Positions 1 to 9,055 are shown, counted from the stretch's first letter. The stretch: DNA of 64,000 bases from Halomonas cupida (GCF_900142755.1 NZ_FRCA01000002.1:62001-126000), one strand, 5' to 3'. Numbers and translations are program-made. The notes: generated by a model not told the origin, from the letters alone.

Positions 1-303
1 CCCGAAGCCCCTATCAGCGGTATGGCGTGGGCCAGTGCTCTGGCGCTGGCCACGCTGTCCACCGCTGTCGCCTTCCTGCTGTTCTTCAGCGTGCTGGCCA
101 GTGCCGGGGCCACGGCAGCATCCACCGTGACATTCCTGGTCCCGGTCAGTGCACTGTTGTGGGGCTACCTGCTGCTGGATGAAGTGCTGACCTGGCGCAT
201 TCTGCTCGGCATGGCCATCACGCTCGGCGGCACCGCTGTGGCAACCGGCATGCTGCCCCATTGGCGGCGACGGGGGCGGCGCGCCCCCTGCACTACGGAG
301 TAG
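1..303 (+). CDS. EamA/DMT-family transporter, C-terminal part (5' truncated)
   Basis: The frame is open from the first base, so the gene starts outside the window; the ATG at 22 is internal. The roughly 100 visible residues contain three hydrophobic segments typical of the end of an EamA repeat, including the stretch VTFLVPVSALLWGYLLLDE, which matches the conserved P-V-x-(A/S) and G-(E/D)-x-L pattern of drug/metabolite transporters. The tail is short and arginine-rich (WRRRGRRAP), consistent with a cytoplasmic C-terminus. The substrate cannot be predicted. Family assignment is fairly safe; everything upstream is unknown. Confidence 0.75.
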   Translation, partial: PEAPISGMAWASALALATLSTAVAFLLFFSVLASAGATAASTVTFLVPVSALLWGYLLLDEVLTWRILLGMAITLGGTAVATGMLPHWRRRGRRAPCTTE

Positions 304-314
304 AGGACCAAAAA

Positions 315-379
315 AGCTACGAGCAGCGAGCCACGAGTGGCGAGCAGACCCACATGACATGGACGGGGCGCTCGTAGCT
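315..379. repeat. Inverted repeat AGCTACGAGC / GCTCGTAGCT with degenerate CGAG repeats
   Basis: AGCTACGAGC at 315-324 is perfectly complementary to GCTCGTAGCT at 370-379. The interval holds further degenerate 'cgagc' units. The same 7-base theme forms the array at 18082-18177. It lies between the converging EamA and enoyl-CoA hydratase genes, where a bidirectional terminator role is possible. Confidence 0.6.
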
Positions 380-386
380 GCCTGGC

Positions 387-1160
387 TCAGAACTCCGGCT
401 TGCGCTTCTCGACGAAGGCACTCATGCCCTCACGCTGTTCCTCGCCGGCGAAGCTCAACGCGAACAGACTGGTCTCCAGCGCCAGGGCACTATCGAGGTC
501 CTGATCCATGCCATCGTGAATGGCCTGCTTGGCACTACGCACGGCACCGGGACCGTTGCCGCCCAGTTGCTTCGTCAGAGTCTGGGCATATTCCTCCAGC
601 GCATCCTGACTCAGGACCTGGTTGACCAAGCCGATGCGCAATGCTTCCTGGGCGTCGATCTTGCGTCCCGTGGTGCACAGATCCAGGGCCATGGCCGGGC
701 CGACACGCCGTGGTAGCCGTTGGGTACCGCCGAAGCCGGGGATCACACCGAGCAGCACCTCGGGCTGGCCGAATACCGCATTGTCGCTGGCCACTGCCCA
801 ATCACAGGCCAGCGCCAGCTCGCACCCACCACCAAGGCAGAAGCCATTGACCAACGCCACCACCGGTACCGGCAATGTTTCCAGGCGCTTGATGGTACGC
901 AGCGCCTGAGCGGCAAAGTCGCGCGCCTGTTGCGGAGTCTTGTCGCGCATCTCGGCGATATCCGCGCCGGCCACGAAGGATTTCTCTCCGGCACCAGTAA
1001 TCAGTACCGCGCGAAGATCAGCGCGTGTTTCCAGCTCGACCAGCACCTGCTCCAGAGCATCGATCACCGCGCTGTTGAGCGCATTGAGCGCCTTGGGACG
1101 GTTGATGGTCAGGCGTACGATGCCTTCGTTGTCCTGCACTTCAATCAATGACTCGCTCAT
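387..1160 (-). CDS. Enoyl-CoA hydratase/isomerase (crotonase) family protein
   Basis: 257 residues, the usual crotonase length. It would hydrate trans-2-enoyl-CoA to 3-hydroxyacyl-CoA in the cytoplasm. The oxyanion-hole segment GADIAEM lies near residues 65-71. The two catalytic glutamates are visible as E114 (GGGCELALACD) and E134 (PEVLLGVIPGFGGTQRLPR), with the 20-residue spacing of true hydratases. A GAGGAG Shine-Dalgarno lies upstream of the ATG. It is followed upstream on the same strand by 3-hydroxyacyl-CoA dehydrogenase, acyl-CoA ligase and acyl-CoA dehydrogenase genes, so it probably completes an acyl-CoA degradation set. Chain-length preference cannot be read from sequence. Confidence 0.9.
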   Translation of the reverse strand: MSESLIEVQDNEGIVRLTINRPKALNALNSAVIDALEQVLVELETRADLRAVLITGAGEKSFVAGADIAEMRDKTPQQARDFAAQALRTIKRLETLPVPVVALVNGFCLGGGCELALACDWAVASDNAVFGQPEVLLGVIPGFGGTQRLPRRVGPAMALDLCTTGRKIDAQEALRIGLVNQVLSQDALEEYAQTLTKQLGGNGPGAVRSAKQAIHDGMDQDLDSALALETSLFALSFAGEEQREGMSAFVEKRKPEF

Positions 1161-1312
1161 CTCGTCTCCTCATGACGGAAAATCACTCAATGACGTTGGG
1201 CATCATCGCAATGCTCACTGCCCCATCGCTCATCAGCCTCACCCTAACGAACGCTTGGTAGGCCAGCAAGCCAGACTTCCGGCCAGGTATCCGTCGGGCT
1301 CCAGCCCGAGGC

Positions 1313-2155
1313 TCAATAGCTGTAGAAACCGCGACCGGTCTTGCGGCCCAGATAGCCGGCATCCACCATGCGTCGGAGCAATGGACAGGGGCGGTACTTG
1401 GGATCAGCAAAACCGTCATTGAGCACTTCCATGATCGCCAGGCAGACGTCCAGACCAATCAGGTCGGCCAGTGCCAGTGGGCCCATGGGGTGAGCCGCGC
1501 CCAGCTTCATGGCGGTATCGATATCCTCCGCCGAGGCCGCACCTTCCTGGAGCAGGAAGACGGCTTCATTGATCATCGGTACCAGCAGACGGTTGACGGC
1601 AAAGCCCGCGGAATCGGCGATCCGCACCGATATCTTGCCCATGGCCTCGGTCAGTTGCTCGATCTTCTCCACCGTGGCATCGGAGGTCTGTTCGGCACGA
1701 ATGATCTCGACCAGCTTGAGCACCGGCACCGGGTTGAAGAAATGCATGCCGACAACACGCTCCGGCCGTTCACAGACCGCCGCCAGTCCTGTCAGCGATA
1801 ATGATGAGGTGTTCGATGCCAGAATGCTGTGCGGAGCCAGGCGATCGAGATCGGAGAACAGCTTCTCCTTGAGTGCGGCCTGCTCGGGTGCGGCCTCGAT
1901 GATCACGCTGCAGTCCGCCAGCGTCTCCAGGTCCGTGGTGGTGGTCAGGCGTTGTCTGGCCTCCTCGCTCTCGGCTTCACTCAACCTCTGCTTATCAACG
2001 AGCCGCGCCAGACTCCTGTCAATGGCCTCCAGCGCTCGCTCGAGCGGCTCACTGGCAATATCAAACAGACTCACGGTAAAGCCGCTCTGCGCCAGCACCT
2101 GGGCGATGCCTTGGCCCATGGTTCCCGCCCCGATCACACCGATCTGCTCACTCAT
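1313..2155 (-). CDS. 3-hydroxybutyryl-CoA / 3-hydroxyacyl-CoA dehydrogenase
   Basis: 280 residues, typical of the short single-domain enzymes (PaaH/Hbd type). It oxidises L-3-hydroxyacyl-CoA with NAD+. The N-terminus carries the Rossmann motif GVIGAGTMGQGIA (residues 5-17). The catalytic-histidine region is GMHFFNPVPVLKLVEII, and the C-terminal domain contains NRLLVPMINEA and HPMGPLALADLIGLD. A longer reading frame to 2206 exists, but the ATG at 2155 has GGAGG seven bases upstream and gives the family N-terminus. It is separated from the hydratase by about 150 bp that includes a TCGGGCT/AGCCCGA hairpin near the stop. Confidence 0.9.
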   Translation of the reverse strand: MSEQIGVIGAGTMGQGIAQVLAQSGFTVSLFDIASEPLERALEAIDRSLARLVDKQRLSEAESEEARQRLTTTTDLETLADCSVIIEAAPEQAALKEKLFSDLDRLAPHSILASNTSSLSLTGLAAVCERPERVVGMHFFNPVPVLKLVEIIRAEQTSDATVEKIEQLTEAMGKISVRIADSAGFAVNRLLVPMINEAVFLLQEGAASAEDIDTAMKLGAAHPMGPLALADLIGLDVCLAIMEVLNDGFADPKYRPCPLLRRMVDAGYLGRKTGRGFYSY

Positions 2156-2302
2156 CACTGCCTCCAGGTTGTGTCCCTCGTGCCCGACTCCATATCTCGG
2201 CCTCATGCATCAGACCATGCATGAGCCCAGGGCCTGTCTGACACAGGACTTGGCTAAAAAGTGCCTGCGCATCATGACACAGACACAGCGACAGGAAGTA
2301 TG

Positions 2303-2397
2303 AACCCGGCAAGCTTTCATGTTGAGTGAATCGCAGCACAAGAACGTACCGCCGTCGGCCACCAGGCCGACGCAAGCCCGCGCCACCCTGGTCAGTC
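2303..2397 (+). repeat. Dispersed structured repeat, diverged copy A
   Basis: About 90 bp resembling copies B (4181-4348) and C (11198-11344). It shares the 5' segment AACCCGGC-a-GCTTTCATGTTG with copy B and the hairpin GTCGGCC-ACCA-GGCCGAC with both; the second hairpin of B and C is not preserved here. It lies between the acyl-CoA ligase and hydroxyacyl-CoA dehydrogenase genes. Confidence 0.65.
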
Positions 2398-2399
2398 GT

Positions 2400-4028
2400 T
2401 CAGTCGGAACGCGCCTGCTCACGCAGCACGAATTTCTGGATCTTACCCGTGGAGGTCTTCGGTAACTCGCTGAACACCACGCGCTTCGGCACCTTGAAAC
2501 TCGCCAGCTTCTCTCGGCAGTGAGCAATGATGTCCTCCTCACTGATCTCGGCCGTGGCCTTGAGCTTGACGAAGGCGCAGGGACTCTCGCCCCATTTCTC
2601 GTCGGGTTGGGCCACCACTGCCGCCTCTTCCACAGCGGGATGACTATAGAGTGCGTCCTCGATTTCAATGGTCGAGATGTTCTCGCCCCCGGAAATGATG
2701 ATGTCCTTGGAGCGGTCCTTGATCTCGATATACCCATCCTGATGCCAGGCGGCAAGATCTCCGGTGTGATACCAGCCGCCCTCCAGCGCCTCACGGGTCG
2801 CCTGTTCATTCTTGAGGTAACCCTTCATGGTGTTGTTGCCACGCATCAGCACTTCACCAATGGTCACACCATCCTTTGCCACCGGTTCAAGAGTGACAGG
2901 GTCGGCGACACACAATGCCTCCATCAAGTGGCCACGCACGCCCTGTCGAGCCTTGATCCGCGCCCGCTCCTCCAGCGGCAATTCATCCCAGGCCTCACGC
3001 CAGGCGCAGACCGTCACCGGACCGTAGACCTCGGTCAGTCCGTAGACATGGGTGACTTCGATACCCAGCGACTCGACACCGGCGATCACCGCGGCCGGAG
3101 GCGCGGCACCTGCGGTGGTGGCCTTGACGGGATGGTCGATATCGCGCCGCTGCGCCGGGTCGAGGTTGACCAGACCATTGAGCACAATGGGGGCGCCACT
3201 GAAGTGAGTGACTTTCTCGTCGGCAATCAATTGCATGATGCGCACTGGATCCACCTTGCGCAGACAGATGTTGACCCCGGTATAGGCGGCGATACTCCAG
3301 GGAAAGCACCAGCCATTGCAGTGGAACATCGGCAACGTCCACAGGTACACCGGATGATGCGGCATGTCCCATTCAAGGATATTGCTGAGGGCGTTGAGGT
3401 AGGCGCCACGGTGGTGATAGACCACCCCCTTGGGCTTGCCGGTGGTGCCGGAGGTGTAGTTCAGCGAGATCGCATCCCATTCATCATTCGGCAACCGATA
3501 GGGATACTCCGCATCCCCCTCTTCCAGCAGCGACTCGTATTCAATCTCTCCGAGGCGTTCCGCACCCGGCAGGAACTGTTCATCAGCAACATCGATGATC
3601 AATGGTGGCTCAGGTAGCGCTTTCACCGCTTCACGGATCACCTCGACGAACTCGGGGTCAACAAGGACTGCACGAGCCTCGCCATGCTCGAGCATATAGG
3701 CGATGGCCGAGGCATCGAGACGAATGTTGAGCGTATTGAGCACGCAACCCGCCAGCGGCACCCCGAAATGCGCCTCGAACATCGCCGGCACGTTGGGCAG
3801 CATCGCGGCTACGGTATCGCCCTTGCCCAGGCCACGCCTCTCCAGCGCCGAGGCCAACTGACGGCAGCGCCGCCAGGTCGTGGCCCAGTCCCGGCGGATA
3901 TCACCATGGACCACGGCGGGGAAATCCGGATAGACACCGGCGCTGCGCTCGATGAAGGTCAAGGGCGACAGGGCAACATGATTGGCGGGCGTGCGCGGCA
4001 TGCCCTGATCGTAGGCCGACTGACTCAT
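2400..4028 (-). CDS. Medium-chain/short-chain acyl-CoA synthetase (AMP-forming; AlkK/DmdB-like)
   Basis: 542 residues of the ANL superfamily, activating a carboxylic acid with ATP and CoA. The P-loop-like motif YTSGTTGKPKGVVYHH is at about 191-206, the adenylate-binding segment is HVYGLTEVYGP, the hinge region GGWYHTGDLA and KDRSKDIIISGGENIS follow, and the catalytic lysine lies in TSTGKIQKF near residue 529. The segment LPMFHCNGWCFPW is typical of AlkK and 3-methylmercaptopropionyl-CoA ligase (DmdB) relatives. The ATG at 4028 has AAGGAG upstream and was preferred over the upstream ATG at 4061. With the neighbouring DmdC-like dehydrogenase it could act on methylmercaptopropionate or simply on medium-chain fatty acids; sequence alone does not decide. 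Confidence 0.87.
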   Translation of the reverse strand: MSQSAYDQGMPRTPANHVALSPLTFIERSAGVYPDFPAVVHGDIRRDWATTWRRCRQLASALERRGLGKGDTVAAMLPNVPAMFEAHFGVPLAGCVLNTLNIRLDASAIAYMLEHGEARAVLVDPEFVEVIREAVKALPEPPLIIDVADEQFLPGAERLGEIEYESLLEEGDAEYPYRLPNDEWDAISLNYTSGTTGKPKGVVYHHRGAYLNALSNILEWDMPHHPVYLWTLPMFHCNGWCFPWSIAAYTGVNICLRKVDPVRIMQLIADEKVTHFSGAPIVLNGLVNLDPAQRRDIDHPVKATTAGAAPPAAVIAGVESLGIEVTHVYGLTEVYGPVTVCAWREAWDELPLEERARIKARQGVRGHLMEALCVADPVTLEPVAKDGVTIGEVLMRGNNTMKGYLKNEQATREALEGGWYHTGDLAAWHQDGYIEIKDRSKDIIISGGENISTIEIEDALYSHPAVEEAAVVAQPDEKWGESPCAFVKLKATAEISEEDIIAHCREKLASFKVPKRVVFSELPKTSTGKIQKFVLREQARSD

Positions 4029-4180
4029 GGCGTCCGGATCTCCTTCTTGTTGTGATAGCAATGTTGTGACGGCGTGTATTGTGACGGCAATACTGGCTAA
4101 TGGCGGCTGTATTCAAGAGGCTTGCTGTAAGCATAGTTTGTCCACAGCAAGCCCCATCAAGCCGTGACCGGATACAGACT

Positions 4181-4348
4181 ATTAACATGGCAATCAAATA
4201 GCTCATCCTGATCGACTTGATTGTCGTCCGCACGACACTGGCGCAGATGCACGGATCTGCTGGTGTGGTGCGGTCTCGCGTCGGCCTGATGGCCGACGGC
4301 GGCACGTCCCTGTGCCGCAATCAACCCAACATGAAAGCATGCCGGGTT
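4181..4348 (-). repeat. Dispersed structured repeat, copy B
   Basis: Read on the minus strand, 147 bp (4181-4327) match copy C at 11198-11344 with 5 differences by my count. Two hairpins are visible: GTCGGCC-ATCA-GGCCGAC, and a longer one whose outer arms are GCACCACAC and GTGTCGTGC with an inner GCAGAT/ATCTGC stem. On this strand the element begins at the stop codon of the acyl-CoA dehydrogenase gene. Confidence 0.85.
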
Positions 4349-6137
4349 AATATCTACCGCTGCTCGGCAGCAGCGCCTCGAACCCGGCCTCGATGACCTG
4401 GCGCTGAGCGCGGCCCACCGGCAACCAGTGACGAAGCGCAAAGTCCGCCTCCTGCAGCTTGCCACGCAGGAAGTCATCATCGGCTCCGGCATCAAGCGCC
4501 GCCTGCGCCTTGAGCGCACTGAGCCCCATCTGCCATGCACAGAGCACATGGCCAGCCAGTGCCAGCAGAGGTGTCGCATAAGCCTGAACGGCATCGGCCC
4601 CCAGCTCGGCATCGGTGCCTTCTGTCAGCACCCGCGCCAGACAGGCTTCGAGATCCTCGGCCCCGGCATTCAGCGCCTTGCCAAGCGTGGCCAGTGATGG
4701 TTGGGCGGTGAGCTGTTCCGCGACGCTACGAACCTCCTCGACGAGGCTGCCGAATGCCGCCCCACCATCACGCTGCAACTTGCGTCCGGCCAGATCCAGC
4801 GCCTGAATACCGTTGGTGCCTTCGTAGATGGCGGCAATACGCACATCGCGCAGCAACTGAGCGGCACCGGTCTCCTCGATATAGCCCATACCACCATGAA
4901 CCTGTACTCCCAGCGAGGCGATGTCGATGGCCTGGTCGGTGGCAAAGCCCTTGACCACGGGAATCAGCACATCAACGCGCGCCTGAGCAGCCTGGCGGCA
5001 GTCGGCGTCCTCATGGTGACGTGCCACATCCAGCTGGGCCGCACAGTTCATGGCCAGAGCGCGCAGGGCATCGGTTCGGGTGCGCATCGACAGCAGCATA
5101 CGACGTACATCGAGGTGTTGGTCGATCATGCAGGGCTCACCACCACGAGCCGGCGGCGTACGGCCCTGACTGCGTTCTGAGGCATAACTGGCGGCATGCT
5201 GACAGGCTCGCTCGGCGACCCCAATGGCCTGGATACCCACCTTGTGGCGGGCCTCGTTCATCATCGTGAACATGTGGTTGAGACCACGTCCCGGTTCACC
5301 GACAAGGTAGCCGACGGCACCATCCTGCTCACCGAAACTCAGGGTACAGGTCGGGCTACCGTGAATTCCCATCTTGTGCTCGATGGAGGCACATACCACA
5401 TCGTTGCGCTGCCCCAGCGAACCGTCCTCGTTGACCAGGTACTTCGGTACCAGAAACAGCGAGATTCCCTTGTTGCCATCGGGCGCATCCGGCGTCCGCG
5501 CCAGAACCAGGTGAATGATGTTCTCGGCGGCATCATGCTCACCCCAGGTGATGAAGATCTTCTGACCAAACAGGCGGAAGTGGTCTCCTTCCGGAACCGC
5601 GCGGGTACGCACCTTCGACAGATCCGAACCGGCCTGGGGTTCGGTCAGATTCATGGTGCCGGTCCAGTGCCCCTCGACCAGTTTCGGCAGATAGAGGACC
5701 TGCTGCTGCTCGCTGCCATGATGGGCCAGAGCCTCAATGGCTCCTGCAGTCAGCATTGGACACAGGCCCAACGCCATATTGGCTCCATGCAGCATTTCCT
5801 GGACCGCACTGGCCACCACCTCGGGTAGCCCCTGGCCACCCAACGCCTCGGAAACACCAATGCCATTCCAGCCGCCTTCAGCATAGGCACGATAGGCTTC
5901 GGCAAAGCCGTCAGGCAGGGCCACTCTGCCATCCTCGCGGCGCAGGCAACCCTCGCGATCGCCGCTGGCATTGAGGGGAGCCCAGATATCACCCGCCAGT
6001 TTCGCGGCCTCTTCCAGCACCGCCTCGAGCAGGTCGGGACTGAGCTCGCTGAATGGCGGCAGTGTCAGCGCACTGTTTTCATGCAGGTGATCAAGGATAA
6101 AGGCAACATCACGAACGGGAGCGGAATAGGACGACAT
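4347..6137 (-). CDS. Acyl-CoA dehydrogenase, large (DmdC-like) type
   Basis: About 596 residues, longer than the ~380-residue short-chain enzymes and matching the long acyl-CoA dehydrogenase group that includes DmdC (3-methylmercaptopropionyl-CoA dehydrogenase). FAD-dependent alpha-beta oxidation of acyl-CoA is expected. Visible motifs are MNLTEPQAGSDLSKVRTRA (FAD/substrate-binding loop), GQKIFITWGEHD, EHKMGIHGSPTC, and in the C-terminal half GVQVHGGMGYIEETGAAQLLRD and YEGTNGIQALDL. The ATG at 6137 (MSSYSAPV) has a GAGG Shine-Dalgarno; the ATG at 6158 was rejected. The gene is next to the DmdB-like ligase on the same strand, separated by repeat B. The electron acceptor would be ETF. Confidence 0.9.
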   Translation of the reverse strand: MSSYSAPVRDVAFILDHLHENSALTLPPFSELSPDLLEAVLEEAAKLAGDIWAPLNASGDREGCLRREDGRVALPDGFAEAYRAYAEGGWNGIGVSEALGGQGLPEVVASAVQEMLHGANMALGLCPMLTAGAIEALAHHGSEQQQVLYLPKLVEGHWTGTMNLTEPQAGSDLSKVRTRAVPEGDHFRLFGQKIFITWGEHDAAENIIHLVLARTPDAPDGNKGISLFLVPKYLVNEDGSLGQRNDVVCASIEHKMGIHGSPTCTLSFGEQDGAVGYLVGEPGRGLNHMFTMMNEARHKVGIQAIGVAERACQHAASYASERSQGRTPPARGGEPCMIDQHLDVRRMLLSMRTRTDALRALAMNCAAQLDVARHHEDADCRQAAQARVDVLIPVVKGFATDQAIDIASLGVQVHGGMGYIEETGAAQLLRDVRIAAIYEGTNGIQALDLAGRKLQRDGGAAFGSLVEEVRSVAEQLTAQPSLATLGKALNAGAEDLEACLARVLTEGTDAELGADAVQAYATPLLALAGHVLCAWQMGLSALKAQAALDAGADDDFLRGKLQEADFALRHWLPVGRAQRQVIEAGFEALLPSSGRY

Positions 6138-6272
6138 AGGCAGGCCTCGTGAAAACAATATTTGCGATAGTAGTTTCCCTGGCTCAGTACCTCAATGCCC
6201 CCAAGGTCGCAGTCACATCCCACTTTCCCGCTGGCCGCGAAGATATGAAATGCATCCCCGAGAACGCACGAC

Positions 6273-6288
6273 GCCCCTGGCCAGGGGC
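6273..6288. terminator. Palindromic hairpin between MFS and acyl-CoA dehydrogenase genes
   Basis: GCCCCTGG followed directly by CCAGGGGC is a perfect palindrome, with an alternative pairing of CGCCCCT to the AGGGGCG that follows. It lies downstream of the MFS gene on the minus strand. There is no clear T-run, so the terminator call is tentative. Confidence 0.4.
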
Positions 6289-6326
6289 CGAGGGGCGCTC
6301 GCGGTAAAGAAAGGCTGTAGCGAAAT

Positions 6327-7832
6327 TCAGTGACGCGAATCCGAGTCCTTGTCCTCGGCACGCTCGTCCAGCGCCTCCTCCTCGCTCTCACTACCGTCAG
6401 TCCCCTCGACCTCCGGGGGTTGAGCAGGGGCCGCATCGGTGGCGCTATCATGCATGGCTTCCCGAACCCCTTCGTGAAAGCCATCGTCATCATAGTAGGC
6501 GACATACTGCCCTTCTTCCGTGGGCGGGCCGACCAGCGGCTCCGCCACTTCGACATCCGGCAGCACATCGGATAGGTCTTCCATGTGCTCGTGCTCCCGC
6601 GCACCGTGCAACCACTCCTCGGTCACCGCCAACTCTGCACCTACCGAACTCAACGGTGTCGAGGGTGAGAACGGTGCCACCGGTACCGGGGCCGGACGCA
6701 CCAGACGGCGCCAGACGAAGAACATCACCAGCACCGCCCCCAGCACACCGAAGGCGCCGAACAGCGCGATATCGCCCAGGGCAGCCATCACTGGGCTGAC
6801 CGCAGGCGGGCTCAGGGCCGAGCCGATGGCATTGATCAGCAACAATCCCTGACTCATGGGTACCAGGGCACCTGCCGGTGTCCGGTCAGCAGCGTGGCTG
6901 ACAGCCACGGGATACAACGAGAAGACGCCGCCACCGAGCAGAAAGAGCACCACGGCCAGCCCCATCGGCGGTAACGGCGTCAACAGCACCACCGCCGACA
7001 CCACGACGCAGAAGGCGCCAATCATGATCAATACGATCTGACGATCATGGCGATCGGACCAGCGCCCCACGGGATACTGCAACAGCATGGCACCAAGGAC
7101 GGTAATGGCCATGAACTGACCCACCTCGGTAACACTGAATCCGCTGCGCTGCAGGAACAGCGGCAACATGGTGTAGATGGCCGCCACCAGCAGGCCGGAA
7201 CCGAAGGCCCCCATCACTCCCGTAGGCGTGAGGGTGATCAGGCGCAGCGGCGAAAGTGGCTCGGCCTTGTCCAGCAGAGGCGTGACACGGGGAATCATGG
7301 CCATCGGCAATACCGACAGTGACGCCAGGATGCCGACGACCATGAAGGGTTCTGTCTGCCCCAGGCCCTGAACAACCCCCAGCAACAACTGACCAATCAC
7401 ACCAGAGGCATAGAGGGCGATCATGTACAGCGCCAGCAGCCGCCCTCTCACCGTGGAATCCCCGGATGTCAGCAACCAGCTTTCGATGACCAGGAATACC
7501 CCCACAGTGGCCCAGCCGCCAATGAGGCGCAGGACGAACCAGGCGATGGGATCATTGACCAGGCCCTGCAGCAGCACCGTCACGGCGACCAGCGACGCGA
7601 AGCTGCCATAGGCACGGATGTGGCCGATCGCCAGCAGCAGGCGGTCATTGAGCATCGCCCCTACGCCCAGCCCAATGAAGTAGGCCGACGAAACCCAGCC
7701 CACGACAACCTGGGACTCGCCGAACGCATCGAGACGGATGGACACCAGACTGGTCAGATAACCATTACCGATGCCGAGGATGAACAGCCCCAGCAAGGGA
7801 GCGATGGCCATGGCCAGGAGTTGCGGGGACAT
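6327..7832 (-). CDS. MFS transporter with a long acidic C-terminal tail
   Basis: 501 residues. The first ~395 form a 12-helix major facilitator core: glycine-rich helix 1 (LLGLFILGIGNGYLTSLVS), loop 2-3 with MLNDRLLLAIGHIRAYG, and loop 8-9 with GRWSDRHDRQ. The general layout resembles the YcaD-type MFS group. The last ~105 residues are hydrophilic and rich in Asp and Glu, for example DGSESEEEALDERAEDKDSD, and are not part of the usual fold. The ATG at 7832 has GAGG upstream; the longer frame to 7919 adds a non-homologous leader. The substrate is unknown. The acidic tail may simply reflect a halophilic proteome. Confidence 0.82.
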   Translation of the reverse strand: MSPQLLAMAIAPLLGLFILGIGNGYLTSLVSIRLDAFGESQVVVGWVSSAYFIGLGVGAMLNDRLLLAIGHIRAYGSFASLVAVTVLLQGLVNDPIAWFVLRLIGGWATVGVFLVIESWLLTSGDSTVRGRLLALYMIALYASGVIGQLLLGVVQGLGQTEPFMVVGILASLSVLPMAMIPRVTPLLDKAEPLSPLRLITLTPTGVMGAFGSGLLVAAIYTMLPLFLQRSGFSVTEVGQFMAITVLGAMLLQYPVGRWSDRHDRQIVLIMIGAFCVVVSAVVLLTPLPPMGLAVVLFLLGGGVFSLYPVAVSHAADRTPAGALVPMSQGLLLINAIGSALSPPAVSPVMAALGDIALFGAFGVLGAVLVMFFVWRRLVRPAPVPVAPFSPSTPLSSVGAELAVTEEWLHGAREHEHMEDLSDVLPDVEVAEPLVGPPTEEGQYVAYYDDDGFHEGVREAMHDSATDAAPAQPPEVEGTDGSESEEEALDERAEDKDSDSRH

Positions 7833-7993
7833 CAGGAGCCTCGCTGATGCAAAGAGAACACAGGGCAGACAAACGGCGCATTTTGGCGGCGAATATACGC
7901 CCGCCCAGCCCTCTGTCAACCGCTTTATGTACCGGTGAGCATAACTTCAGAAAGATCGCCCAACCATGCCAGTCAAACGCCTCTTTTCACAAC

Positions 7994-8629
7994 TCAACCG
8001 GGGCGCTGCAAGAGTGCCACCTCACGTCCCGCAAGCGTCAGTGTCAGGCCATGCTGACGGGCGAACCAGGCCAGGCTCAGGTCACTGAAGAACACTACAT
8101 GTGAGGGATCTCTGATGTAGTGCCAGTTGGCAAAATCCTCTGGTATACGCATCGTCATCAAGCCCAGCCAACCACCGGGCCTCAGACAGGACACCAGATG
8201 GCCGAGGGTCTCACCGGGAGTGAACAGGTGCTCAGCCACTTCAGTGGCCGTGATGAAATCGTACTGGCGCTGCATGGCCTCGGGATTGGGGGCAAAGAAG
8301 GGATCATGCACCTGCATCATGAACCCCGCCTCCTCGAACATCAGTGACAGTGTTGGCCCCGGGCCGGCACCGAAGTCCAGTCCCTCTGCCCCCGGCGCCA
8401 GATGCTCGCTCAACGGTACCATCAAGCGCGCGAGAAAGGCCCGGTAACCGGGATCATCCGGGCGATTGTCGTGCTGATCGTAGATGGCCTTTTCTGCCAC
8501 CGGATCGAGACGCTGCTGTGGGGGTACAGCGACCAGGTCACAGCGGCCGCAGCGGAAGAAATCGCGTCTGCCGTCATTGTGGAAGTAACTCATATCGCTG
8601 CTCGAACATAGCGGACAGGCCAACATCAT
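7994..8629 (-). CDS. Class I SAM-dependent methyltransferase with N-terminal zinc ribbon
   Basis: 211 residues. Residues 5-30 carry two cysteine pairs (CPLC at 5-8 and CGRC at 27-30), a likely zinc ribbon. A methyltransferase fold follows, with the SAM-binding glycine motif GLDFGAGPGPT near 83-93 and the later segments DFITATEVAEHL and LRPGGWLGLMTMR. This matches small proteins of the methyltransferase_23 type. The acceptor is unknown. It diverges from the VOC gene with only 39 bp between the two starts; the ATGs at 8629 and 8626 are both possible. Confidence 0.82.
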   Translation of the reverse strand: MMLACPLCSSSDMSYFHNDGRRDFFRCGRCDLVAVPPQQRLDPVAEKAIYDQHDNRPDDPGYRAFLARLMVPLSEHLAPGAEGLDFGAGPGPTLSLMFEEAGFMMQVHDPFFAPNPEAMQRQYDFITATEVAEHLFTPGETLGHLVSCLRPGGWLGLMTMRIPEDFANWHYIRDPSHVVFFSDLSLAWFARQHGLTLTLAGREVALLQRPG

Positions 8630-8668
8630 CGTATTCTCTGTGGCTGAAAACTCGTTACGGAGAGTGGC

Positions 8669-9055
8669 ATGCTTTCAGGCCTCGATCATCTGGTCATTAC
8701 CGTGACCGACATTTCTCGCGCCGTGGACTTCTATACCCGCGTCCTCGGCCTCGACGTGCGCTACCGCGACCGCGAGCGCGTCGATCTCATGCTGGGCGAC
8801 ATGGCCCTGAGGCTGCATTGGACCGCTACCGATATCACACCAAGGGCGGCAACCCCGACCCCCGGAAGCCTGGATATCTGTTTCCGCAGTCAATTACCCT
8901 TGGACGAGGTTCGCCGTCATCTGGAAGCGCTGGAGGTAGCGGTGGAACTGGGGCCAGTTCCTCGCCAGGGCGCCATCGGCATGATCGAATCCCTCTATCT
9001 ACGCGATCCGGACGGTAACCTCATCGAGATCAGTCGGCCTCTGAAGGTCTCATGA
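8669..9055 (+). CDS. VOC (vicinal oxygen chelate) family protein
   Basis: 128 residues. The start MLSGLDHLVITVTDISRAV carries the N-terminal metal-ligand histidine of the glyoxalase/bleomycin-resistance fold. The C-terminal segment YLRDPDGNLIEISR carries the conserved D-P-D-G-N-x-(I/L)-E with the metal-binding glutamate. An internal repeat of the beta-alpha-beta-beta-beta unit is implied by the length. GGAG lies 6 bases before the ATG. Similar proteins include glyoxalase I, fosfomycin-resistance and dioxygenase relatives, and the sequence does not distinguish among them. Confidence 0.85.
   Translation: MLSGLDHLVITVTDISRAVDFYTRVLGLDVRYRDRERVDLMLGDMALRLHWTATDITPRAATPTPGSLDICFRSQLPLDEVRRHLEALEVAVELGPVPRQGAIGMIESLYLRDPDGNLIEISRPLKVS

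Noticed and set aside
4062-4346. Hidden gene between the acyl-CoA ligase and dehydrogenase
   Set aside because: The only open frame crosses structured repeat B; its peptide is the same as that read from repeat C and reflects the repeat, not a protein.
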